A stretch of 64,000 nucleotides of DNA, from the NCBI GenBank assembly GCA_002335605.1, contig BEDY01000001.1:1488001-1552000 (forward strand), written 5' to 3'. A program made the position numbers and the translations under genes. This stretch comes from Prillingera fragicola. Its lineage: Eukaryota > Basidiomycota > Tremellomycetes > Trichosporonales > Trichosporonaceae. The first letter of the stretch is position 1; every line of letters starts with the position of its first letter. The notes under the pieces were generated by a model. The model had not been told where the DNA came from, did no database searches, and saw nothing but the letters and a program-made list of their open reading frames with translations. Below, in pieces: positions 33,201-44,189 of the stretch.

Positions 33201-34907
33201 GTAGAGGAGGAGAGTCTCCATGTCCTCGACCGCGCCAAGCTCTATGGTATGCGTGTCTGCACTCACCGTTCACTGGGCTGGGCTCGGGAACCGAACTCTC
33301 TCGACCTGGTCGCACCTACACTGGGTCTGCTTACTCAAGTCATTAAAAACGATGGGAGTGTCAATGCCGAGACAATGGAGGGCGGCGCTGCGCGCTACCA
33401 CATGCGACTGCGGGCCACTCTCTGTCTACTCAAACTTGCCGGTGCCAAAGCTTTCGACAGGGCTATTACCCCGCACTTTGTGGACATTGCTTTCATGATG
33501 CAGGTGAGCGCATACACGACAGCTCTTGGCTGACGTCAGGATGTCAACTTCACTGTTCGCAGCCGCATTATCAAGAAGCTCAGCGACGTGCTTCCTAACC
33601 AACGTCTCATGCCCAAGTGGAACTTGCTCCCCATTATGGTCGCTCAGGATCCCGAACAGGAAAACGTCACTGCCGTGAGTTTAACATAGTGGCATTGGCT
33701 TACGAAAACAGGCGCGGGAGATCATGGCCGCCGTAATCCGAACGGCGAGTCAGCTGCGCTCAGCTGGTACGTTGATCATTTGTGAACTGTTGTGCTGATC
33801 AGTGTCCAGACGATCGCATCGACCGGATCGAAATGCCCTTGGCCCGCCTGCTCCACCTTCTGACGCAGCATCCTGACCTTGACTGGCAGAGCGAAGAGGA
33901 TCTCAAGGGCATGTCCCGCTTCATCGAAATGTTTGTCGAGTGTGTTGCTCGCCGTGACAATGTCGCATTGGTCTACATGATCGCCAATAAGCTCAAAACC
34001 GTTCGAGTCGCGGACGAGCCGATGGACGAGGCGAAGCTTCAGATGCTGCTCGGAAGCGGAAGCTCGAAGGTCGAGGACGATGACGAGGGTGTTGATGAGT
34101 CGTCACCAACCATTGTAAGTTGCCACTGTCACGGCAGACAGCGAACCGTCACTGACCGGCCAGAACCTTTACAAGCTCAGCGAGCTTGCTCAGATCATTA
34201 TCCGCAACCGCGCACAACAAATGTCATGGCCATTGCTCCAGCACCCAGGCAAAATCAAGCTTCCCAAGGACATTTTCCACAATCTCCCGTCCATTACTCT
34301 GGCGCATCAAGTGTCTGGACGAACATACCTGACCGAGTCGATTGCCGCTTGGGCTAAAAACTTTGGAAAGAAGAGCGTGACGGGGCCAGGGCCGAGTGTG
34401 AGTAGCATCGTCATCATGCCAGCAGCAATCTGACCACTTTTTTAGCGGCGCCAAACAGAAACCTCGGCTGAAAGCCGGAAACGCTCCCGATCAGGTCCCC
34501 AGGCCCCACGAAAGAAGCGTGTGGCTTCGCGCAATCGTGCAGATGAAGATGAGGATGAGTCGGACGATGAGGATGATTCGGACGAGGACGATGATTCCGA
34601 CGAGGACGACGATGGTTCATCTGGAGAGGACAGTGACGATGGCGACGAGGACGGGGGGGACGACGGTGAGCAGGCCGTCATGGGACGCGGTGGACGTCGC
34701 AGTGCAAAGGTAAGTGGAGGCGGGGCCAGTGTGCGGGGCTTGTGGGGTACTAGTTGCAGACGCTGACGTTGTCAGACCAAGGCCAATCGGGCTGTCAAGA
34801 AGAGCCGAAAGATCAAGAAGACATCACCGAGCAAAACCAAGAGGCAGCGCCAATCTGCTAGCGCGGAATCCGGGCTCAGTGATCTCAGCGGCGGCGATGG
34901 TGTGTAG
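30297..34907 (+). CDS. PDS5: Sister-chromatid cohesion factor PDS5
   Basis: HEAT-repeat regulator that binds cohesin (with Wapl and Eco1) on chromosomes. About 15 exons; the first is 30297-30398 (34 codons). Assembled protein is roughly 1,250 residues, normal for PDS5. Diagnostic segments: FGEKLIQSGKGAGTDALLKR at the N terminus, RGVKAYAACCLADLLRLYAP DAPY region (PDS5 hallmark of DxxVRAxxAxCLADILRLYAPxAPY), YYTEYCYLLESLATIKSVVL, ISQTLLKAVGGRMSDKKSHV and KSHVRHCAINALSKLW, then a long HEAT array and QDVNFTVRSRIIKKL. The C-terminal 170 residues are non-globular: SRKRSRSGP, a run of Asp/Glu/Ser (EDEDESDDEDDSDEDDD) and a basic end (AVKKSRKIKKTSPSKTKR), as in other PDS5 proteins. Confidence 0.95.
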
Positions 34908-37242
34908 AGCGCCTGTGATCGCCTGGTGGTTTTAGTAGAAGGTATTAGCTGTACATCCTGTGATCCTGTGACTTGACAGAGTGAAACGTGACGAGTGGAG
35001 GTGCAATTTGTTCAAGGTGGCGTTGTGCATGGTGCGCTATGAACTTGTAGCGTGATTCCCTATACCCAACCCCTTTCCCCTGCCGTCCCTGATTTTGGCT
35101 ACTGCCTGCTGGCGCGCGCGCGTGGCATGCAGTTGGAGGCATTCAGCATGGACCAACCAAGATCTGAGACATTCCTGAGATTACCCCTGCGAGCAAGAGG
35201 GGCCTGGCACTCACCCGGCATGACAACTGGCACTCCCACTGGGGCATGCAGCTGCATACAGCTTGAGTGTGCATTGTCCAATTGTCCACCTGATACCAGT
35301 GCAGTTTGGATGCCCCAGGCATGGCACCTGCAGCACAATGTCACAACAATAGCGCCAAATCCGTCCTATCTTCTCATATTGCGGCCTGCGGCGACTGCTG
35401 GCCACTGTACAGACTGTGCACATGTGCGGGTGGCAGCGCCAACTCTTATCCTTGCCCCTGCACCTCCGAAGGATGGAACACTAGCTGCAGCGCTGCAGCA
35501 TTCCGTCCGTGCGTCGTCGCTGTCGCATGTCGCAGAGACTGCGGCGCTTGCGGCTTAGAGGATGATGAGATGACATGCATCCGAGATTCATTGTCATCTG
35601 TGTATTCATTCATCTTGCCCCACCTGACGCTACACGACAAAGCAGGTGGTAAAGCGACCACGAGCAATTACAGACCAAAACGACCAAAACAGTATACGGT
35701 GACTGGTGTGGTCGACGCGGTCAGGGATCCAGGACGCCAGGAGATTGTCCCTCGGCACGAGATTTACCCTGTGTTGGCCTCCCTGAGCCATCAAGTTCAA
35801 ACGCTTTGTGTCAAAACAAACGGTGTGCGGCCAGCTACAGCCTGCCAGCTGCGGTGCAGTCGTCAGTTGATCACGTTGCTTGCCATTCAACACATCGTCG
35901 TCGCCGCCACCATTCCGACTGCCCGGCCACCTCTCACGGCCCACGGCTCATCACCACGGCTCATCGGCGCCTCCTCCTCCTCCCCTCCCTCCCCAAAGCT
36001 GCGATCCGCGTACATAAAGGAGCTGCGTTAGTGTGTGTCAAGCGTCACGCCAAGAATCTTCGCATCCATTCATCACAACGACCGAACGACCGCCACCGAC
36101 GTCGCCGGCCGCCGCAAGAGTGTGTCTCATTCGCCACCCCTTTCCTCGTCATCTCCTCGCTCTTCCTTGCTGCATACCTTTCTTTCTCTTGCACACAACC
36201 TCGCATTCACATCACTGCATACACACGCACCAACGCAAATATCTCCCATTTGCCCGCGCTCGCTACGCTTCGGAAACCTCCGGCACTCCCGTTCGTCACC
36301 CCTGGGTGTGACACTCCCATTGCAAGCCACACACAGGCCATCTTTGGTTGATCCAAAACCGCTCCACAGCCTATACACGGCCTCAGCGGGGCCATCGTCG
36401 CCGTTCGGCTGGACGGCTTCCTGCGTGTGCTCCCTGTATCACCTCCCGGCGCTTCTAGTTGCCCGCTACCTGGCGGACACACGATTCCCTCTTCCAGGCA
36501 GCACTGCCCAGACCAAACAACAAACTTCTATACAGGTGAGTTCAGCTCCACTCTCGCCCCACTCTCGCCCTTCTTCGGCGCCGCTCTTGCCTTGCTTCGG
36601 AGCCCCACCGCCATTCCGCAACCCCCGCGCCCTCAACTGACGCCACGGGCTGGTGGATCAGGGCGCCCAAGTCGACCAACAGTCCCGGAAAGAACAGCAG
36701 TGTTGACGCCGCTGCAGGAACTCGTTCCCCCCTTTCCCACTCTGCCATTACACTGCACCTCACGACACTCCTCCCTCTCCTATCTCGTCGCAGTCTCTGA
36801 TAGGCTTCGTCATTCAAGCAGACCGAGAAGTATCGACCAACTCGACTCTCGTGCCTGTTTGCAAGCATCGCATCAGGGAAAACACCCAACAAGGCATCAA
36901 CATTTGAGCCACTGCTGTCGCAGCTCGTCGCCTTTATTCACTCATCTAGACTCCGCGCTCTTCATCGTTTCACTAGTTCTGCCGTCCGTAAGACGCGACA
37001 CATCGCGCGTACTGGCATTGGCTCTAGTCAGCGACCTCGCGCACGGTTGAGGAAAGGCTGAAACGCTACCGGCCCACCTGACGGGAACGCTTGGGTCTCG
37101 TTGCCTGTGACGCGAACTCTGTGAGCTTGGATCTCTGCTACCGGGCAGCAAACAAGCTGAGCAAAAGGTTTTACACCCTTAGTTCTCTTGTTACGCTCTA
37201 TCGTTTGTGGCAACAACAACACCAATTCGCCAATTAGCCGCC
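34908..37242. other. Long intergenic region and probable long 5' leader of the Rab-like gene
   Basis: 2.3 kb. Left part: PDS5 3' end and unrecognised sequence. A TATA-like TACATAAAGG lies at about 36011-36020. From there to 37242 the + strand is strongly pyrimidine-rich, as in transcribed leaders, which would imply a ~1.2-kb 5' UTR, possibly with an intron starting at the GTGAGT at 36537. Several open frames exist (for example one ending at 36640) but start without ATG or lack protein character. Confidence 0.35.
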
Positions 37243-39580
37243 ATGATGGTTGTCTCCCAGCCCGTCCTGCCGCCGACATTTGAACCAGACTTCGCGTCGA
37301 CGAGCTCGTCCCTAGGATCACGCCCCAGCACCGACCGCGCTGTTCCCTTCCCCGTTCTTCTGAGCTACGTGCCGTCAACGTCGAACCACGCTCCATCAAG
37401 GCCATCGAAGATCGACCCCGAACTACTCAAATCATCTCTCCCTCCTACACCAGACCCTTCACCGCCCAACAGCAAACCATTCACGCCCCAGATGGTTGCG
37501 CTGGCACCGCCCGCGGATGACGGGCCGGCGATGCACAGCGACACGTCGCTGCGAGGACACACCTCGCCCGCGAGCAGTGCCTATTCACACAGCACAAACA
37601 GGAGCAGCGGTGCGCCGACTGAAATGGACACCAATGCCCTACTACGCGAAAGCTCTGAGCCTCCCCTCTCTCCGTCGCCCATCAAGGCAACAGCAATGAC
37701 GAGGTCTGAAACGCAGCCAAGTCTGAGCCGATCGTCAACTGGCGGAAAGGGTGACAAGGAACGTCGACCAAAACCCCCATCGCGGCGTCAGACGTTGACA
37801 GCATCGGCGGCACCGACGTCAGTTCGCATGACGGAGACGCGAAGCGCAGATTCACGAACAAGGTTACGGTCCTCGGGTGCCAAGCTTGTGCGGTACCCAA
37901 CTCTGGCCACCGAATATCCGTCGGCCGCCTCTCGCGCACGCCGCTTGAACGCCGAGTCAAGCACGCCACCAAGGACGCTTCAGCAAAACCCTCCTACTGT
38001 CGATGTTGAGGGCGATCTAGACTTTGGGGGTTCCGATGGTCTGGAGGCCAAGGTCGTCTTGCTGGGCTCTCAAGGAGTAGGCAAAACATCGCTCATTCTT
38101 CGCCTCACCACTGGCAAGTTCTCGGCAGAGACGCCAGCAGCCGCTTCACTGTCATCTTCACTGCACAAACGCAAATTGACACACAACGGCGTTCCCATCA
38201 AACTTCAGATCTGGGACACTGCCGGACAAGAACGTTTTCGTTCAATGGCTCCCATCTACTACCGTGGTGCGCACGTGTGCATTCTGGTGTACGACACCTC
38301 GGACCGAAGCAGCTTTGATGACGTTCACTCTTGGCTCGATGAGCTCAACGGGAAGGCAGCCAAGGACATGATAATCTATGTCGTCGGAGCCAAGACGGAT
38401 TTGGCTCGTCAACGCGCTGTAACGTAGGTCTGCATGGCTGTTCCGTACTGACAACTTAGATTTGCGGAGGCTCGTCGGACGATTCGCAACTGGCTCAAGC
38501 CACCCGCACCCGAGCCAGAGCCAGAGCCATCAATGGCTCTCTCGCCACCCGGACGCAGCTTGTTCCGCAGCACGTCCAGTCGGTCTCGCACGCAGTCGAT
38601 GAGCACAAGCGGACCGTCGCCGGTCCGTGTTCGCCCGCACTCGATGCACGGCCTGGCCTCACTGATGGCGGCCGCCACCGACTTTACAGAGGATCCTGAC
38701 CCTGCACCTCTACCTGTTCCTAATCTGGTAGCGCCATTCCCAGCTCCGTCTGTTCACTTTCCGTCCGACATTGAGGGAAATAGCGTGCCGCAGACCGTTA
38801 CAGTGGAGAAACGCCGAGCACACCGGGTATCGTTCCATGCACCTGCCCAACCGGCGCCACCGACATTTGGCACGACCGCTGAAACGGCCCTTGCCTCGAC
38901 TGTCAACCATCACAATCGACACAGCATGCCAGGCGGTCGCTTTTCGATCTCCGGAGTCCTGGGACTCTCGCGTTCAACCAGCGTCAGCGACGCCATGGCC
39001 AACTTGTCTCACTTGGCAGAGGCCAACCCTGTCACATCTCCGCGTTCTCCAACAACTCGCTCACCCGTCCGCGGTCGTACAGAGAGCTCTCCAATGCTCT
39101 CCAATGACTTGCCAAGGCAACGCAGCGAAGAGTGGTCCAGTCGCGGTTGGGGAAGAGGAGAGGGTCCCAGTGCTGCCGATGCCCTCGAAGAGTTTGGCGA
39201 GGTCGTACGCAACGCCGACCGCCCCAGCTCGACAGTGGCGCGCAGCCGCTCAAGAGCTGGAAGCTTAGGCCGTGACGAGAGACTTTATGGCGAGCCCTCC
39301 GAGGAGGAGGGGGTCAACGCCTGGGGTGTTGACATCGAGGGAGTTCGATTAGGCGAGGTATCTTCTTTGACTGGAGAAGGTGAGTGCCTCCAATGCGGGT
39401 TTAGAACTGACGGCAGGTGTCGAAGCCATGTGCCGCTCTATCTCGGCCTGCCTCGTGGAGCGCAAGGACAAGATTGAACGTGAACGCACCTTGCGGCGCA
39501 AAAACAGTGTCATGCTCACCGACCCGAATAAAGATGCCGCCACTGCAAAATCCAAAGGCCGATTTGCCTGCTGCGTCTAG
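37243..39580 (+). CDS. Giant Rab-like GTPase with disordered N terminus and large insertion
   Basis: Three exons, 37243-38423, 38460-39379 and 39417-39580, give 754 residues; the start has the context GCCGCCATGATGG. Residues 1-265 are Ser/Pro/Thr-rich. The GTPase core follows: GSQGVGKTS (P-loop, ~274), WDTAGQERF (G3, ~323), YYRGAHVCILVYDTSD, and VVGAKTDLA (G4, ~381, with Ala instead of the usual Asn). After FAEARRTIRNW the fold breaks off for about 280 disordered residues, then resumes with EVSSLTGEGVEAM (G5 region and last helix) and VERKDKIERERTLRR. The protein ends RFACCV, a likely geranylgeranylated double-Cys end, so it should be membrane-bound. Substitution at G4 may lower guanine specificity; whether it still binds GTP is uncertain. 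Confidence 0.85.
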
Positions 39581-40095
39581 CCCCAACTCATCTCTTGATT
39601 CATGCCCAACCACAAAGTTGCCAATCAGTCGACGCCGCAGTACACGCCGCTGCGTCTACGGCCACGCCTGCTCGACCGTGGCGTCGAACTAGGCGACGAC
39701 CTTCCACATTCTGCGCCGAGCCTCCTGGCCAACATCCTTCAAATTCTATGACGAGACGAATAATAACGACCGCGCGATTGTCCTTTCACACTTCACCTAT
39801 CAGCATTCTGGTGCGCATTCCCCACTTTCCATCGCATTTTTTGGCATTCGCCCCAAGATACCCATTGTTTGTTGGCCCTGAAGCGCGCCCTCAGTACCAG
39901 CAACGACCCCGCTTCATTTGTCTGTGTCATCATGTTCCTCTACACAATAAAACCTCTTTAGTGCACTGTAGTTCAAAACTCCCCCGTCGCCGCAGGCGGT
40001 GGCGTCTGTTTAGCCGATCCCATGCATCTTGCTCCAGCTCTCCGTTACTACGACTGCGCACACCATCCTTGCGACAGGTTTGCTAGTGAATGGCT
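39581..40095. other. Convergent intergenic region
   Basis: 515 bp between the stops of the Rab-like gene (+) and pyruvate decarboxylase (-). Presumably 3' untranslated regions; nothing recognisable. Confidence 0.5.
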
Positions 40096-42328
40096 CTAGT
40101 CACCAGCATTGGCTTTGGCAGTGAGCTTGGCCTGGTTGATCAAGCCCACGGGCGCGTCACCGCGCGGCATGTGCAACTCGATGAGTCGAATGCGATCTGG
40201 CTTGGCGAAGTCGGGGTCGTTGAGGAGTTGGTCGAGCTCCTGTTGGTTGTAGATGTCGTATGACTGATACGCCGCCTTGCACTTTTTGGCGCCAAAGAAC
40301 TCGAGGAGCATCTGGTGATCATACGGCTGAATATCGTTGTACTTTGCTTGGGCCCCGTGGACTGGATCTCGTCAGCATGATGCAGTTCCGGCGGAAGCGC
40401 GGCACTCACTCTGGCGCTCAATCTCGTAGCCGTCGTTGTTGAGAACGAACAGGTAAGGGCACAGGCCTCGACGGATCATGGTGCCAATCTCCTGTACAGT
40501 CTAACACAGTCAGGTTCCAGCAGGCGTTTCAGGGGTGGTAATAATACGTACAAGCTGGAGGGATCCATCGCCCACGAAGAGCACGGTGCGTGGCTTCTGC
40601 TTCCTCTCTTTGGCGGCGAGGGCAACTCCGAGGGTACATCCCACACTCCAACCAATAGAGCCCCACAAAATCTGAGCAACATATGTCGCGTGTGAGGGAA
40701 TGGGAACGGGAAGCAGGCCGAAAGAGGACGTGCCAGTCTCGGTGATGATAATGTCTGCACTTGTTAGCTAGGATTGGCATGCTGTTGCACATACCATCAT
40801 CCTGGAACCACGAACCCAGGCGCTGCCACAGCCATGCCTGAACAATCTTGTCGCCGTTTGGCTTGGTGTAGAGTGGGGAGACTAGACCAGCCTTCTCCTT
40901 TTCCTCCATCGTGTCCTTCTTGGCCGGAGGGCGGTTGACTTGGGTCTTGATCACCTTTTGAAAGGCAGGAGCAAGAAGCGGCACGATATGGCGCAAGTCG
41001 GTGGTGGGGTATGTTGCGTATCCCACGTTGGTTGTATAGCTGTGAAGCTTGACCGAGTGTGCAGTGTCGATCCGGACACTGAAAGAGCCACTGTTGAAGT
41101 CGGACTTCAGTGATCCAACGTAGAGCACAAAGTCGGCCGACTCAACCTCGTCTTTGACAGCCTGGAGCGAATTGGATCCAGCGTAGCAGCCTCCGTACAG
41201 GGGAGACCTCTCGTCCAAGATGCCCTTGCCCATGGGGGTGGTGAAAGCACGGATATCGCACGACTCGACAAGGTGACGCACAATCTTACCGACGCCAAAA
41301 CGCTCCGCGCATGCGTCTACCAGAACAACAGGCTTCTTTGCTTTGGCAAACATGCCTGCTATAAGTTCCACAATGTGCTTGGTCATCTCATCGCTCGTGG
41401 AAGCAACCTTGTCGGCCTCGAGATTGAACAGCGAGCTTGGGGGCGCGTTTCCATCACCCTTGGCCGCCCGGACAAGGACGTCCTGATATGGCGGCTCTGA
41501 GTGGGGCAGAGGCTAGCTGGGTCAATACAGGTTGTCAATGGAAGCACCCACCAAAGGCTTGGAAAGTCCCTCGGCTGAAACGAGCTGGTGGATAGCGTTC
41601 ATTGGAAGCTCGACGTACGCCGGACGACACTGAGTCAAGCAGTTGCGGAGGGCATTATCAAACGCTTCTGTCCAGGCTGTGGGTGTGTTTGGAGCAACGT
41701 CGTTGATGAGAGCCTGACTGCACGACAGCGGCTTTGACATGTTTGAAAACGCTTTGAACGACTCGGACGTGTTCAGCGTGTGATGAAGGAGTGCGTGGTC
41801 TTTCTGTAGGATGTGTTAGCTCAACGTCTAGCAGGTTTCACACGAATGCATACCTGCATCTTGGTGCTGGGTGCTCCTACAATGTGCAGGACAGGGATGC
41901 GCTCGGCCAGGCAGCCAGCCATGCCACTTGGGGGTCAGTGAATCACAAGCGAAGGGTCCGCCACACTCACCACAGAGCACTGAGCTCACCAACGCCAAAG
42001 GTCGTTACAACGACGGCCAAGCCGCCTTTGACACGCGCGTAGCCATCGGCTGCGTATGCCTGGAAAAAAGGTCAGATCAGTCTCACTTGCCCAGCACCTC
42101 TGCTGGAACGTACGGCGTTCAGCTCGTTGGCATTGCCAACCCATTCCAAAACGGGGTCTTCCTCAAAGAAGTCAAGAAAGTCGAGATTGTAGTCACCGGG
42201 AACTCCAAAGACCTAAGAATGCCTTGAGCATATGTGTGTGGTGCCGGTCCGACGGGACCTACTTGCTTGACGCCGGACTGCTTGATGCGCTCGATAATGT
42301 AGTTGGCAAACTTGATCTCGTCTGGCAT
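40096..42328 (-). CDS. PDC1: Pyruvate decarboxylase (thiamine diphosphate enzyme)
   Basis: Converts pyruvate to acetaldehyde and CO2 in the cytosol, entry to fermentation or the pyruvate bypass to acetyl-CoA. About eight exons from ATG 42328 to TAG 40096-40098. N-terminal landmarks: [48 protein letters not shown] with the catalytic Glu in [14 protein letters not shown], and GVGELSAL. Middle: HHTLNT (the two active-site His), [32 protein letters not shown]-terminal ThDP/Mg motif: [19 protein letters not shown] ending with [12 protein letters not shown], the GDG-to-NN signature split by an intron after GDGSLQL. The family also holds indolepyruvate decarboxylases, but the HHTLNT and TPMGKG motifs favour PDC. 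Confidence 0.93.
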
Positions 42329-42883
42329 GGTGAGTGAGTGAGTGTGAATGGGAGAGTTTTGCGAGGACTGACTGACCCCATCCTTTTATGTCATGGACAG
42401 GCAGAAAGGGGGGGATGGAACATTGGGAGTGACGTCAGAAATAGTCCATGATAACGTCGAAATAGCATGCGCAGGCTGCAATTGCAGACGTGGAGACTGT
42501 GCAAGATAGTGAAATGACCGTGGATTCGGGCACAATTGTCGGTGGATTTTGCCAGGAACAACCGGCTTTTTGTCTGCACGGACCTCCCTTGCGCCTCGTG
42601 CGAGACAGGTATTGTTGGCGGACGCGTGGACTTCACGTGATAATATCACTAGAGTTTTCCACTGGAAATGACACCTGTATATCAGCAGCGTCTCAATGAT
42701 GTTGAATGACGGCAACCGACCTTGCAATCAAGTCTACTAGACTCACCTAGCTGCAATCATTTCTACAGGCTCGCTCGTCAATTTACCGCCACTAGAGCTA
42801 CGGCTGCACCGCCATCCCTTTCCTTTCCCATCGGCAGCGCTTCATCTTCCATCCTGTCAGCCATTCGCCTACGGCCTCACACC
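42329..42883. promoter_or_regulatory. Divergent promoter region PDC / UNC-50
   Basis: 555 bp between opposite start codons. Apart from the TATA-like element noted for PDC, it holds a (TGAG)4-like stretch just before the PDC ATG (42330-42348) and CT-rich leader before the UNC-50 gene. Confidence 0.35.
42381..42390 (-). promoter_or_regulatory. TATA-like box of the pyruvate decarboxylase gene
   Basis: CATAAAAGGA on the minus strand, about 55 bp before the PDC start codon, which would give a very short 5' UTR. Close spacing and AT-richness against a GC-rich background support it; function not shown. Confidence 0.35.
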
Positions 42884-43914
42884 ATGGCCCCGCTGTTACC
42901 TACTTCTAGCGCAGGGCCGTCGTCCTACAACATGGGGGACAGCGGCCTGCTTCCCCGTTCTGACCGTGGCATTCCTCTTATGTTGAGGCGGCTTACAAAA
43001 TTTAAGTCCATGGTGCGTCGCTGCACACCCCAGCAACATTCTTCCATGCCTTCACCTTGCTGACGCGTGGCAGGACTTTGAGTTGGCGTTCTGGCAGTTG
43101 ACCTACCTCGTGGTCGCACCAAGACGAGTTTATAAGCAGACGTATCATCAGTGGGTGACTTCTTTTAAGGATCTGTGGTTACACTGCTGATACTGCCGTC
43201 TAGTAAGCAAACCAAGAATGTCTGGGCGCGTGACGAGTACGTTTTATCTGCCAAGTTGCCAGCTAACAGTAGCCCTGCCATGCTAATCTTGATTGCCGGA
43301 TGTCTGTCTGCTGCCGGAGTGGCTTGGTCTGTCTTGTATCACAAGTCGATGGCCGGCACTATTGCTCTCATTCTGCGCATGGTCTTCCGTAAGTCCATCA
43401 CTGATACATTGGGCTCGAGCTGATATCCAGGCGACTTTGTCCTTGGGTCTCTGGCGGTTGCCCTCGTGTTCTGGCTGATTGCGAACCGACTTCTTATCTC
43501 AACTTCTGCGTCCCAGATGGCCGTGTCCGAGAACCGTGTCGAGTTCACCTACGCCTTTGACGTAGCTGTCAACTCGTTCTTCCCTGCGTTTCTCACGACC
43601 TATGTTGCGCTCCTTCCTCTTGCCGCGCTGGTCGTGCGCAACAACTGGATTTGCCTGTGGCTAGGAAAGTGAGAATAACGCGCAGCAGCTCACCGACTGC
43701 GCTAACAAACCACAGTACTCTATTCCTCATCGCCGGATTCCAGTACATCTACGTGACATACTTGGGGTACGCTGCGCTGCCCTTCGTGGCCCGAAGCGAG
43801 TTCTATCTCGCGCCCCTGCTGCCTCTATTTGGTGGATACCTGCTCAGTCTCTTGGGATTGAACATTGCTCGCGTAGCGCTCGAGTTTTACTTTGGCCAGC
43901 CGTGGCACGGATAG
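42884..43914 (+). CDS. GMH1: UNC-50 family Golgi membrane protein (GMH1)
   Basis: Multi-pass ER/Golgi protein linked to Arf-GEF function in yeast and receptor trafficking in animals. Exons include 42884-43012, 43074-43150, 43204-43236 (33 nt), 43272 onward, and a last exon from about 43717 to 43914. Family core is clear: RRLTKFKSMDFELAFWQLTY, VVAPRRVYKQTYHHKQTKN, VWARDDPAMLILI formed over two splices, then FRDFVLGSLAVALVFWLIAN, NRVEFTYAFDVAVNSFFPAF, and LFLIAGFQYIYVTYLGYAAL. About 280 residues with five hydrophobic segments, the normal layout. Next + gene starts 275 bp downstream. Confidence 0.93.
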
Positions 43915-44189
43915 GGAGCTTTCTGTCGTGCCAGAGAAGGCTGCGCCGTCAAAGCACATTACATAGACGTCACTGGAGTATACGATTCAGTTTGACGTGA
44001 TTGCATGGGCTGTCATCAATGCATACATTGCCGCACTGTTGAACGCGCTCACAATGACATACTGTACGGTTGCAGGGAGTTACCACGTAGGGTTTGTCAT
44101 TTGCATCCGTTGCTCACAGCCGGTTTCGATTTCAACTCACTCGTTGAGGTCGAGTCGCCGGCTTTTACCTTTGCTCACTTTACATCACC

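Noticed and set aside
36035..36640. 201-codon + strand frame before the Rab-like gene
   Set aside because: It begins at GTG, not ATG, and its Ser/Pro/His/Leu-rich composition is what translated pyrimidine-rich leader looks like.
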